DNA from: Dugong dugon
Lineage: Eukaryota > Chordata > Mammalia > Sirenia > Dugongidae
Length of the DNA: 64,000 nt
Assembly (NCBI GenBank): GCA_030035585.1
Contig: CM057468.1
Coordinates: 60,012,145-60,076,144 of the forward strand
Direction of reading: 5' to 3'
The notes under the pieces are model-generated. The model did not search any database. It worked only from the letters and a program-made list of their open reading frames with translations, and had not been told where the DNA came from. This document shows positions 54,841 to 64,000 of this stretch, in pieces (positions within the stretch are counted from its first letter, which is position 1; each line of letters opens with the position of its first letter). A program made the position numbers and the translations under genes.

Positions 54841-56290
54841 CAGCGTTTTGAAAACTCTTTTGAGATATATTGTGAATTCTTCTTCATAATGAATTAATGA
54901 ATAAGTTGACCATAACATGAGATTTTATGATGCTATAATTATTGCTAATATAAATGTGTTTTCTCCGAGTCAGACCTCCATTCCAAAATGAAGTCAAGCA
55001 TAGCACCGAGTACTAGGTGCCGTAAAGTTTAGAGATTTGATTAGATACAGTCCTTAACCTGAAAGAGTATAAAGTCTGCAGCAAGCTGCTAAAATTCGAT
55101 ATACCTTTCAAAACATTTTCATGAAAAAATTGTAGGTGCCAGCATTTTGAATGACTATATCATTCAGAATGAGGTCTATATTTCTTGTGAGGATTCTTAA
55201 CACAAAATTCTTTGTTTTGATGTAATTGTTCTCTGGGCAGCACACAGTTACCTTGCTAATCGGTCTCTACTTCCAAGACTTCCAATAGCACAAACTGAAG
55301 TGCTTCTATTCCTCCTTGGAGATTTTCTAGGCCATTTGTTTTTAAGCTTTCAGAAAAAAAGAAAGAAAAAAAAAATCCTTGGCTTTACATAAGAGCTGTG
55401 TCTTGTGGTAGTTTTGGAAATTTTAAATTGCAGTCAAGATCCTGACTCGCAGGTGAAACATTATCTGGTCATCTTGTCATTAGTACTGACAGTTTTGGCT
55501 GAGGTTGAAGTTAAGAAAAATGCTGGAATGAACCTGGAAACAGTCATCTGTTCCTCATCCATCACCTCATTAATCACAAAGATAACATTGTCTCTGAAAC
55601 AATGCTGCTTTATATGGGAGTAATCCTCATTTATAGTTAAAGCTACTAAAAAGTTTTCAAGAGTCCAGTCCAGATTCTTCTCCATGTTTTGCCAAGTATG
55701 GCTGAGACATGACAATCATGGCATTATTCATTGATAATTAAAGTAGCGTAATCTAGGCAATGATCTCATTCTTACAGTTATACAGAATGGAATATGTTTA
55801 TAAGAGGTTCCACGTAGACTTATAGTTATTATGTTGCCTTTTTTCTTCTATTTGTAGCATAGCTTATGGCTAGATATACAATGAAGTCAGAAAATACTAA
55901 ATTTAAGGTTCTGTACTTCACAGTATTATCTTTGTCCACTAATTGCTGTGGTGTTTTATGTCTTGTCTCCAGCTTGCCCAGTTGTGAGATCATCCCAGTG
56001 TGTGATATTGATAAAAAGCATCATGGGAGAAATAGAGAAATGATAATGATGACAATTGAGTCCTATTCTGATTTATGTGCACACTGCCCTAGAGGTATAA
56101 ATTAACCGCCTAGAGAACTGTGTTCATCGTAATGTGTTGGAGTTGTAATATATCACTAAATGCAGAGAGCAAATGTGTCTCCACAAGTACTTAATTTTTA
56201 CTCAGAGGCAGCTGACTATTCCAGAATGATCTGATTATTTTTTTAAATCTAGTGTAGATAGAAAATGATGAATATATTTATTATTCAGAA
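54841..56290. other. Repeat-free stretch, possible conserved segment at 55400-55790
   Basis: No repeat identified in about 1.4 kb. 55405-55715 is open on both strands (72 and 84 codons), which fits low stop density in a compositionally constrained segment better than a gene. Contains AACATTGTC, GAAACAATG and TAATTA type motifs. Confidence 0.35.
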
Positions 56291-56306
56291 AAAAAAAATA
56301 TATATA

Positions 56307-56468
56307 TAACCATAAACCTTGGTAGTGTAGTGGTTAAGAGCTCGTCTGCTAACCAAAAGGTCAGCAGTTCAAATCTACCAGCCGCTCTTTGGAAACCCTA
56401 TGGGGAAGTTCCTGCTCTGTCTTTTAGGGTCATTATGAGTCGGAACCGACTCGACAACACCTAACAAC
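56307..56468 (+). mobile_element. Afrotherian-type SINE, sense (left arm of tail-to-tail pair)
   Basis: TAAACCTTGGTAGTGTAGTG, GCTAACCAAAAGGTCAGCAG, GAAACCCTATGGGGAAGTTC, GAGTCGGAACCGACTCGACA, then ACACCTAACAACA, an RTE-like tail. Preceded by an A-run and (AT)n. Confidence 0.95.
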
Positions 56469-56469
56469 A

Positions 56470-56682
56470 CCATAAACCAAAACTAACCCACTGCCATCCA
56501 GTCGATTCCGACTCAGCCATCCTATAGGGCAGAGTAGGAACTGCCCCACAGGGTTTCCAAGGCTGTAAATATTTACGGAAGCAGACTGCCACATCATTCT
56601 CCCAAGATGCGGCTGGTGGGTTCCAACTGCCGACCTTTTGTCTATCAACCGGGTACTTTAACTTCTGTACCACCAGACCTCC
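56470..56682 (-). mobile_element. Afrotherian-type SINE, antisense (right arm of tail-to-tail pair)
   Basis: CATCCAGTCGATTCCGACTC, GCCCCACAGGGTTTCCAAGG, GTAAATATTTACGGAAGCAG (middle segment), CTGGTGGGTTCCAACTGCCG and ACCACCAGACCTCC. It begins 2 bp after the tail of the sense SINE. Confidence 0.94.
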
Positions 56683-57548
56683 TTATATATTCTACCATAG
56701 AGAAGAAGAAATGTGTTAGGTATTTACTACTCACAAAGAAAAAGATATATTTGAAATATTTGTTTTTATGAGTATGTTAAGAAAGGATAGCAAAATTTAT
56801 GTTACCTGGAGCCTTGTTTATTTCAAGCTCTATAAGTAAGTAGGGATGTTTATGTTCTTGTAATATGTCTTTCCGGAATAAAAAATATTAACAATGAAGG
56901 AAAAAGTAGCAAAGTCTTAAGTACTCCAATATGTAGTTTAATCTGTGTATTGTGTGGGTTCAAGAGTAGAAGCTCCACTTTGGTCACATGAGAATATTCT
57001 GATTTTCATCATCTTTAATATATATTTTAATTTAATATGACTGCAAATTGAGTTTTAATTTGTGAAAATCAATCTATTAAAGTTCTAATTATGGGTATCT
57101 GAAGCTGTTAAATATTAGAAGTAGGTTGAACCTATTTCATTTAACAGATAAAATGAAAAAGAATGAAATTTGGAAAAAAATGAAACCATCTGACAATTTT
57201 ACCTATTAATATCATGTTCCCTTAACATTTGAATGTCCTGCCATCCAGTCCTCAAAGCTCTAGCCTCTAGTTTCTGTTTCCAGCACTCTATCACAACTTT
57301 CTACAATGGTTAAATGTGATCTCTTAATGATTACATTATTTAGCTTATTTCCAGACTTTGTTATCTCTTTTTATTTCAACTTTTTACATACTATGCCATC
57401 CTTCTTAAATGTCTGCCTTTTGCTTCATGACAGAATTATCTTCTAATTTTCCTCCTTTTCGACTATTCTTTCTTAGTCCTTTAGTTCTCCTCTTAGCCTA
57501 AACATTAAAAGTTGTTCTCATTAGGTTTTCATTATTTGGTGCTTTGAT
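56683..57548. other. Unique sequence, no gene seen
   Basis: AT-rich. 57230-57500 is pyrimidine-rich and may be an old unclassified repeat. Confidence 0.4.
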
Positions 57549-58030
57549 GTCTAAGTATGTTGTTGTTAGGTGTGCTCAAGTCGGTTCCAAATCATAGTCA
57601 CTCTATGTACAACAGAACGAAACACCGCCCAGTCCTGCGCCATCCTCACAATCACTATTATGTTTGAGCCCATTGTTGTGTCAGTGTGTCACTGTGTCAG
57701 TCCATCTCACTGAGGGTCTTCCTCTTTTTCGCTGACCCTCCACTCTATCAAGCATGATGTCCTTCTCCAGCGGCTGATCCCTCCTGATAACATGTCCAAA
57801 GTATGTGAAATGAAGTTTCACCATCATCGCTTCTAATGAGCATTCTGGCTATACTTCTCCCAAGACAGATTTCTTTGTTCTTCTGTCAGTCCATGGTATA
57901 TTCAATATTCTTCGCCAACACCATATTTCAAACTCATCAATTCTTCTGTCTTCCTTATTCATTATCCAGCTTTCCCATGCATATGAGGCAATTGAGAATA
58001 CCATGGCTTAGGTCATGCACACCTTAGTCC

Positions 58031-58468
58031 TTAAAGTGACATCTTTATTTTTAACACTTTAAAGATATCTCTTGCTACAGATTTGCCCAGTGCAAAGCAT
58101 TGTCTGATTTCTTGACTGCTGCTTCCATGGGCATTGATTGTGCATCCAAGTAAAATGAAATTCTTTACTTCAATATTTTCTCCGTTTATCATGGAGTTGC
58201 TTATTGGTCCAGTTGTTAGGATTTTTGTTTTCTTTATGTTAAGGTGTAATCCATACTGAAGGCTGTGGTCTTTGATCTTCATCAATAAGTGCTCCAAGTC
58301 CTCTTCACTTTCAGCAAGCAAGGTTGTGTCATCTGCATATTGCAGGTTGCTAATGAGTCTTCCTCCAATCCTGATGGCATGTTCTTCTTCACATAGTCCA
58401 GCTTCTTGGATTATTTTCTCAGCATACAGGTTGAATAAGTATGGTGAAAGAATACAACCCTGATGCAC
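58031..58468 (-). pseudogene. RTE reverse transcriptase palm and thumb relic (YADD intact)
   Basis: 145 codons, one of the longest in the window: QGCILSPYLFNLYAEKIIQE, RIGGRLISNLQYADDTTLLA (catalytic YADD), LMKIKDHSLQYGLHLNIKK and RDIFKVLKIK. The motif A segment lies upstream in another frame, so no complete RT can be read. Confidence 0.92.
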
Positions 58469-58734
58469 ACCTTTCCTGACTTTAAACCATGCAGTATCGC
58501 CTTGTTTTGTTCAAATGACTGCCTTTTGGTCTAAGGACAGATTCCTCATGAGCACAATTAAATTGGAATTCCTGTTCTTTGCAATGTTATCCATAATTTG
58601 TTATGGATCACACAATCGAACGCTTTTGCATCATCAATAAAACACAGGTAAACATCTTTCCGGTATTCTCTGCTTTCAGCCAGGATCCATCTAACATCAG
58701 CGATGATATCTCTGGTTCCACGTCCTCTTCTGAA

Positions 58735-59136
58735 TCAAGCTTGAATTCCTGGCAGTTTCCTATGGAGGTATTGCTGCAACTGCTTTTGAATCATCTTCAG
58801 CAAAATTTTACTTGTGTGAGATATTAACAATATTGTTTGATAATTTCCACATTCTGTTGGATCACCTTTCTTTGGAAGGGGTACAAATATGCATCTGTTC
58901 CAGTTGGTTGGCCAGGAAGCTGTCTTCCAAATTTTTTGGCATAGACCAGTGAACACTTCCAGTGCTACATCCATCTGTTGAAACACCTCTATTGGCATTC
59001 CATCAATTCCTGGAGCCTTGTTTTTTGCCAGTGCTTTCAGGGCAGCTTGGATCTCTTCCTTCAGTACCATCGGTTCTTGATTATATGCTATCTCCTGAAA
59101 TGGTTGAACGTCAAACATTTCTTTTTGGTACAGCAA
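58735..59136 (-). pseudogene. RTE reverse transcriptase N-terminal relic
   Basis: 133 codons: LKEEIQAALKALAKNKAPGI and DGMPIEVFQ (the conserved NKAPGxDGIPxE block at the RT entrance), WPTNWNRCIFVPLPKKGDPT (the PIPKKGD block, here PLPKKGD) and YLHRKLPGIQA. It ends at a frame break just before the motif A region. Confidence 0.9.
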
Positions 59137-59482
59137 CTCTGTGTATTTCTTCTATCTTCTTTTGATGCTTCCTGTAGCATTTGGTATATTCCCCATAAAA
59201 TCCTTCAATACTGCAACTCAAGGCTTGAATTTTCTCTTCAGTTCTTTCAGCTTGAGAAATGCTGAGCATGTTCTTCCCTTTCGGTTTTCTATCCTCAGGT
59301 CTTTGCACATTTCATTATAATACTTTACATTGTCTTCTCGAGCCACCCTTTGAAATCTTCTGTTCAGCTCTTTTTCTTCATCACTTCATCCTTTTCGCTT
59401 TAGCTACTCTACATTCAAAAGCAACTTTCAGAGTATCTTCTGATGTCCATTTTGGTCTTTTCTTTCTTTCCTGTCTTTTTAA

Positions 59483-59806
59483 TCACCTTCTGCTATCTTT
59501 GTGTATGATGTCCTTGATGTCATTCCACAACTTGTCTGGTCTCTGGTCATTAATATTCAATGTGTCAGATTTATTCCTGAGACGGTCTCTAAATTCAGTT
59601 GAGATATATTCAAGGTCATACTTTGACTCTTGTGGAATTGCTCTAATTTTCTTTGCTTCAACTTGAACTTGCATAGGAGCAATTGATGGTCTGTTCCACA
59701 GTTGGCCCCTGGCCTTGTTCTGGCTGATGATATTGAGCTTTTCTATCATCTGTTTCCACAGATGTAGTTGATTTGATTCCTGTGTATTCCATCCGATGAG
59801 ATCCAT
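59483..59806 (-). pseudogene. RTE linker region relic
   Basis: 107 codons between endonuclease and RT, starting near the ENxSYxD block and reading EYISTEFRDRLRNKSDTLN and DQRPDKLWNDIKDIIH. Colinear with the plus-strand copy at about 490-660. The function of this region is not defined; it is identified only by colinearity. Confidence 0.8.
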
Positions 59807-59932
59807 GTATATAGTTGCTGTTTATGTTGTTGAAAAAAGGTATTTGCAATGAAGAAGTCCTTGGTTGCAAAATTCCATCATGTGGTCTCCAGCATCATTT
59901 CTACCACCAAGGCCATATTTTCCAACTACCAA

Positions 59933-60211
59933 TCATTCTTCTTTGTTTCCAGCTTTCGCATTCCAATTGCCAGTGATTATCAATGCATACTGATTGCATG
60001 TATGATCAATTTCTGACTGCAGAAGCTGGTAAAAATCTTCAATTTCTTCATCTTTGACCTTAATAGTTGGTGCATAAATTTGAATAATAGTCTTATTAAC
60101 TGGTCTTCCATGTGAGTCCATGGATATTATCCTATCACTGATAGCGTTGTACTCCAGGATGGATCTTGAAATGTTCTTTTTGACGATCAACGCGATGCTG
60201 TTCCTCTTCAA
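59933..60211 (-). pseudogene. RTE endonuclease domain relic
   Basis: 92 codons of the endonuclease: ISRSILEYNAISDRIISMD, IIQIYAPTIKVKDEEIEDF and ITGNWNAKAGNK. As in the copy at 12782-13234, the catalytic Asp of GDWN is Asn (codon at 59966-59968 antisense). The upstream part of the domain (GISELKW region, about 60270-60300) is in a different frame. Confidence 0.88.
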
Positions 60212-60794
60212 TTTGTCATTCCCAGCATAGTAGACTACATGATTGTCTGACTCAAAATGGCCAATACCAGTTCATTTAAGCTCACTAATGCCTAGGATAT
60301 TGATGTTTATGCATTCCATTTCTTTTTTGACGATTTCCAGTTTTCCTAGATTCATACTTTGTAAATTCCACGTTCCCATAATTAATGGATGTTTGTAGCT
60401 GTTTCTTCTCATTTTGAGTCATGCCACATCAGTAAATGAAGTCCTGAAAGCCTGACTTCATCCATGTCATTAAAGTCGACTCTACCTCTGAGGAGGCAGC
60501 TCTTTCCTAGTCTTCTTTTGAGTGCCTTCCAACCTGGGGGGCTCACCTTCCGGCACTATATCAGACAGTGTTCTGCTGCTATTCATAATGTTCTCACCGG
60601 CTAGTTCTTTTCAGAAGTAAACTGCTGGGTCCTTCTTCCTAGTCTATCTTAGTCTAGAAACTCAGGTGAAACCTATCCACCATTTCTGACCCTGGAGGTA
60701 TTTGAATACCAGTGGCATAGCTTCTAACATCACAGCAACACACAAGCCCCCACAGTATGACAAAATGGCAGACTCCTGGGGGACGTCAAAGTAT

Positions 60795-61143
60795 ATGCTT
60801 CCTAAATGAGCTCATCCATGCATTTGGTTTTCTCTATTATCATCCTTATCAAGAAAGACTGAGACATGACAGTCATCCAAATCTCTATTGTCACCTGACC
60901 TCTCTCACCTGAGATCTAGATTTATATTTCCAACTATGTCTAGTAGACACCACTTTTAATCCTCTACCTTGTTTATGTTTCTCTTCTTCATAGGCACGTT
61001 TCTAGAAAGAGTGGAGCATGTATAGTGTCTCCATTTCTTCATGTTCCAGTTACTCCTCAACCCAGTCCAACCTAGGTTAGATGTCCATTCATCTTGTTAT
61101 GGTCACCAATGACGCTTAAAAATCAAATTGATTTGTAGGTATT
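60795..61143 (+). mobile_element. Old unclassified mammalian repeat, left part (tentative)
   Basis: CACCTGAGATCTAGATTTAT, ATTTCCAACTATGTCTAGTA and the pyrimidine-rich context resemble an ancient interspersed repeat that continues after the SINE (61303-61640: AGACCCATATGTCCGG.., CTCAGAAACTCTTCAAATTC). I cannot assign the family. Confidence 0.4.
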
Positions 61144-61152
61144 ATCTTATTT

Positions 61153-61300
61153 GGGAGCCCTGGTGGCACAGTGGTTAAGAGCTCAGTTGCTAACCAAAAG
61201 GTCATCAGTTCAAATCCATCTGTCGCTCCTTAGAAACCCTATGGGACAGTTCTACTCAATCAACTGGATGGCAAAGGTTTTTTTTTTTTTTTTTTTTTTC
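61153..61300 (+). mobile_element. Afrotherian-type SINE, sense, internally deleted, with TSD
   Basis: GGGAGCCCTGGTGGCACAGT, GCTAACCAAAAGGTCATCAG, GAAACCCTATGGGACAGTTC, then a jump to TACTCAATCAACTGGATGGC, missing about 30 bp around the usual CTATAGGGTCGCTATGAG. A long T-run ends it. Flanked by ATCTTATTT (61144-61152) and ATCGTATTT (61302-61310), 8 of 9. Confidence 0.93.
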
Positions 61301-61302
61301 CA

Positions 61303-61640
61303 TCGTATTTCAGTTCTCTTCCTCATTTGACCTCATAAAATAACCTACTCTTTATCAAAACTTCTTCTTATTTTATTTTAGGCTTCTTTCTCTGATCATT
61401 TCTTTTCAGGCTGATTCATTATTTTCTCTTTCCCTTCCAAACCATCAAATCTTGGTAGTTTCATAGACTCTGTCTTTGATACTTTTTTTCCCACTTCACA
61501 AATTTCTGTTGAGTCATCTCATCCATGCCCGTGATCTCAACTATTGCCATGCTCTAAATGCTGCCTGTTACTAAATCTACTACTTATATTTTCTTGTATT
61601 TCAGACCCATATGTCCGGATATCTCAGAAACTCTTCAAAT
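61303..61640 (+). mobile_element. Old unclassified mammalian repeat, right part (tentative)
   Basis: Continuation of the sequence left of the SINE; pyrimidine-rich, with TTTCAGACCCATATGTCCGG near its end, just before the Tigger1 terminus. Confidence 0.4.
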
Positions 61641-61649
61641 TCAATACGG

Positions 61650-62585
61650 ACATATCTCAGAGATACTGCAGGTTTGGTTCCAGATCACCGCAATAAAGCA
61701 CGTATGCAATGAAGCGAGTCACATGAATTTTTTAGTTTCCCAGTGCACGTAAAAGTTATGTTTACACTATATTAGTGGTCTATTAAGTGTGAAATAACAT
61801 TGTGTCTAAAAAAAAAAGTAAATATCTTGATTAAAAAATACTTCATTGCCAGAAAATGCTAACCATCATATGAGCCTTCAGAAAGTCATAATCCTTTTGC
61901 TGGTAGAGGGTCTTGCCTTGATGTTAATGGCTGCTGACTGATCAGGGTGGTCTTTGTTGAATGTTGGGGTGGACGTGGCAATTTTCTCAAATAAGACAAC
62001 AATGAAGTTTGCCACATCAATTTACTTTTCCTTTCAGAAAAGATTTCTCTGTAGCATGTGATGCTGTTTGATGGCATTTTACCCACAGTAAAACTTCTTT
62101 CAAAACTGTAGTCAGCCTTCTCAAACCCTGCCACTGCTTTATCAACTAAGTTTATGTAATATTCTAAATCCTTTGTTGTCATTTCATTTCAACAATGCTC
62201 ATAGCATCTTCACCAGGAGTAGGTTCTATCTAAAGAAATCACTTTCTTTGCTCATCCATAAGAAGCAACACCTCATTCATTAATTTTATCATGAGATTGC
62301 AGCAATTCAGTCACATCTTCAGGCTCCAATTCTAATTCTAGTTCTCTTGCTATTTCCACCACTTTTGCAGTTACTTCCTCCAGTGAAGTCTTGAACCTCT
62401 CAAAGTCATCCATGAAGGTTGGAATCAACTTTTTCCAAATACCTGTTAATGTTGATATTTTGACCTCCTCTTATGAATCACGGATGTTCTTAACAGCATC
62501 TAGAATGGTGAATCCTTTCCAGAAGGTTTTGAATTTATTTTGCCCAGATCCATCAGAGGAATCACTATCTATTCTATCTTCAAAT
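61650..62585 (-). mobile_element. Tigger1 (pogo-type) DNA transposon, antisense, 3' part
   Basis: Terminal repeat CAGAGATACTGCAGGTTTGG.. CACCGCAATAAAGCACG at about 61659, then AGTTATGTTTACACTATATT, GAGCCTTCAGAAAGTCATAA and GGTTGGAATCAACTTTTTCC, in the order of Tigger1. Only the 3' part of the coding region is present before an old L2-like segment. The family spread in early placental mammals, so this copy should be shared with other mammals at this locus. Confidence 0.9.
61886..62182 (-). pseudogene. Tigger1 transposase C-terminal relic
   Basis: 98 codons of the pogo-type transposase C-terminus: [52 protein letters not shown] and [10 protein letters not shown]. The catalytic DDE core lies upstream and is not preserved here: sequence further on the minus strand (62200-62580) is related but broken by stops. 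A remnant of a mobile element, not a host gene. Confidence 0.88.
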
Positions 62586-62710
62586 TTCTGTTTATCTAAA
62601 GTGCCCTCTCTACTGATACCTCCCTGGCTAACTCCAACTCATAATTCATGTCTTAGATCAAGCTGCACCCCCTTGATGAAGGCTTCTCCAACTCAACAGT
62701 AAGACTTAGC
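62586..62710 (-). mobile_element. L2-like segment, antisense, copy A of a local duplication
   Basis: GTTTATCTAAAGTGCCCTCT, CCTCCCTGGCTAACTCCAAC and CCCTTGATGAAGGCTTCTCC resemble an antisense L2 3' end. It is strikingly similar to 63358-63480. Confidence 0.6.
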
Positions 62711-62874
62711 TCAATAGAAAAACCTCATCTAATTTTCCTTTGCATTTCCATTGTCCAAGTCTGTATCCAAATTACTTGTAGGTACTAATGTTATAATTCC
62801 CCACTGTTTATGTAAATTCTGGACTTGTCTCATTTTTGCCATCAAAGTGATTTTTAGCATAAGTTTACTTTGTC

Positions 62875-63080
62875 AGTCTTCTGCTTAAATCCTTTAATGG
62901 CTTCTCATCACCCTTGGAATAAAATCCAAACTCTTTAGTGTGTTGTGTGCAGCCATCTGGCTCCTTTTTTTCTCTTCAGTGTACATACCTCTACTCTCTT
63001 CCCTTGGAAGATAAACTAAGATAATTACTCTGCCTTAAAGATGCTCAGTCACATATTTATGCATCTTTGTTTGTCAAAGG
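62875..63080 (-). mobile_element. L2 LINE 3' region, antisense
   Basis: CTTCTGCTTAAATCCTTTAA, TGGCTTCTCATCACCCTTGG, AATAAAATCCAAACTCTTTA, then a diverged tail. Matches the antisense L2 3' end. Confidence 0.75.
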
Positions 63081-63357
63081 TCACAAAAACTTAGACCATG
63101 AGTCAGTGTATTGTCCTGTGTGCGTAATTTTTTTTTTTAAATTATTTTGTGTTTCTTTGTCTGGATTTTTTTGAGTCAAAGTTTGTAAATAGGGAGATTT
63201 CAAACACAAATCAGGTGTTTGCTCATCCCTTATAGAGTTGGAATATGTGATAACACTGGGCCCTCACCCTCACATTGTGATAATTAGTGAAGGAGAATAG
63301 CACCTCAGACAACTGAAGACATAGGATCTCCAGTCAGACCTGCCTAATTTCTGTCAA

Positions 63358-63480
63358 CTGTTTATCTAAAGTGCCCTCTCCACTGAGACCTCCCTGGCTA
63401 ACTCCAACTCATAATTCACATCTCAGATAAAGCTGTACTCCCTTGATGAAGTCTCCTCTAGCTCAACAGAAAGACTTAAG
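63358..63480 (-). mobile_element. L2-like segment, antisense, copy B of a local duplication
   Basis: ACTGTTTATCTAAAGTGCCC, CCTCCCTGGCTAACTCCAAC and CTCCCTTGATGAAGTCTCCT. Aligns with 62586-62710 over about 120 bp with few differences; the two are about 770 bp apart in the same orientation. Confidence 0.6.
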
Positions 63481-63510
63481 AACCTCTTCTCCAATCCTTC
63501 AGAACACTCT

Positions 63511-64000
63511 ACAGTAGTCCCCACTTATCTGTGGTTTCACTTTCGAGAGTTTCAGTTACCCATGGTCAACCATCATCTGAAAATATTAAATAAGTAGCAT
63601 GATGAAATTTCAAGCTGTCCCGCTCCATCCCACCTGGAACATGAATCGTCCCTTTATCCAGAGTATTCAAGCTGTATATGCTACCTGCCCATTAGTCACT
63701 TAGTAGCCATCTTGATATCAGATCGACTGTTGCAGTATCATAGTGTTTGTGTTCAAGTAACCCTTAGTTTACTTAATAATGGCCCCAAAACCCAAGAGTA
63801 GTGATACCGGCAATTCAGATATGCCAGACAGAAGCTGTAAAGTGCTTCCTTTATGTGAAAAGATGAAAGTTCTTGACTTTTATTACAGGTATTATTGTAA
63901 TTGTTCCATTTTATTACTAGTTATTGTTGTTAATCTCTTATTCTACCTAATTTATAACTATCATAGGTATGTACGTATAGGAAAAAACATAGTTTATATA
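63511..64000 (+). mobile_element. MER2/Tigger2-type DNA transposon, sense, cut by window end
   Basis: Terminal repeat ACAGTAGTCCCCACTTATCT, GTTTCAGTTACCCATGGTCA, GCTGTCCCGCTCCATCCCAC, then ATGGCCCCAAAACCCAAGAG at 63779, the start of the transposase (MAPKPKSSDTGN..). After about 33 codons it switches to GTATTATTGTAATTGTTCCA and ATAGGTATGTACGTATAGG, the 3' non-coding side of the element. This is the internally deleted, non-autonomous form. The far terminal repeat is outside the window. Confidence 0.9.
63779..63877 (+). pseudogene. Tigger2 transposase N-terminal remnant
   Basis: About 33 codons from the ATG at 63779 (AATAATGGCC context): APKPKSSDTGNSDMPDRSCK then VLPLCEKMKVLD. This is the start of a pogo-type transposase, at the head of the N-terminal DNA-binding domain. 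The element's internal deletion removes the rest, including the DDE domain. Confidence 0.85.

Larger units (their letters stand above)
57559..60784 (-). mobile_element. Full-length RTE/BovB-class LINE, antisense, with candidate TSD
   Basis: 3,226 bp, the expected size of an RTE element. 3' end (GTTGTTAGGTGTGCTCAAG) at 57559; 5' end near 60784. Flanked by GTCTAAGTAT (57549-57558) and GTCAAAGTAT (60785-60794), 9 of 10 identical. Order on the minus strand: 5' region, endonuclease (60211 to about 59900), linker, RT (59136-58031 with YADD at 58328-58339), C-terminal region and tail. The frame is broken at least six times, so it is inactive. Confidence 0.95.

Noticed and set aside
59259-59666. 135-codon plus-strand frame as a gene
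   Set aside because: It is the complementary strand of the RTE linker, whose true reading direction is minus with recognisable RTE residues.
57559-60784. Active RTE encoding a functional protein
   Set aside because: At least six frame breaks separate the domain fragments, and the catalytic Asp of the endonuclease GDWN motif is Asn.

Overview
This window is AT-rich mammalian intergenic or deep-intronic DNA, and I found no supportable cellular protein-coding gene, RNA gene, CpG island or promoter in it. The repeat repertoire points to an afrotherian mammal, most likely a paenungulate such as an elephant. It combines many short SINEs with a tRNA-like head (GGAGCCCTGGTGGTGCAGTGG type) whose 3' end matches that of an RTE/BovB-class LINE, an L1 3'UTR type found here in at least four copies, and old pan-mammalian repeats (MIR, L2, L1M, MER5-like hAT, Tigger/MER2, MaLR-like LTRs). 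The host is an inference from repeat types recognised by eye; no database search was run.

Layout. 1-2627 is a 5'-clipped RTE LINE (+), followed by an AT-rich minisatellite. 2.6-10 kb is mostly unique sequence with scattered SINEs and L1 tails. 10.03-13.67 kb is a second RTE (-), broken by an L1 3'UTR. 13.7-19.5 kb is unique sequence with SINE and MIR insertions. 19.5-24.4 kb is a dense nest: RTE tail, pogo-like DNA, L1 3'UTRs, a hairpin-forming MITE and another RTE fragment. 24.4-37.1 kb is the repeat-poor part, including a possible conserved non-coding element near 28.8-29.5 kb, plus an L1M tail and a hAT element. 37.5-45.6 kb is again a nest: an L1 insertion with a 17-bp target duplication, a solo LTR with a 5-bp duplication, an L1 3'UTR, and an old antisense L1 ORF2 invaded in turn by an RTE, a SINE and a second LTR. 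46-57.5 kb carries many SINEs, including one with an internal triplication, a tandem pair and a tail-to-tail pair. 57.56-60.78 kb is a full-length RTE (-). 61.6-64 kb holds Tigger1 and the start of a MER2/Tigger2 element, cut by the window end.

The open reading frames with recognisable homology are broken relics of mobile elements: RTE endonuclease/reverse transcriptase pieces and a Tigger1 transposase C-terminus. All RTE copies seen are interrupted by stops or frameshifts. No new biological system is evident. The observations most worth checking are the palindromic MITE at 21.84 kb, the SINE with a triplicated 45-bp module at 46.0 kb, the L1 insertion with two 3' ends at 37.5 kb, a CpG that underlies the catalytic Asp codon of the RTE endonuclease, and the candidate conserved element at 28.8 kb.
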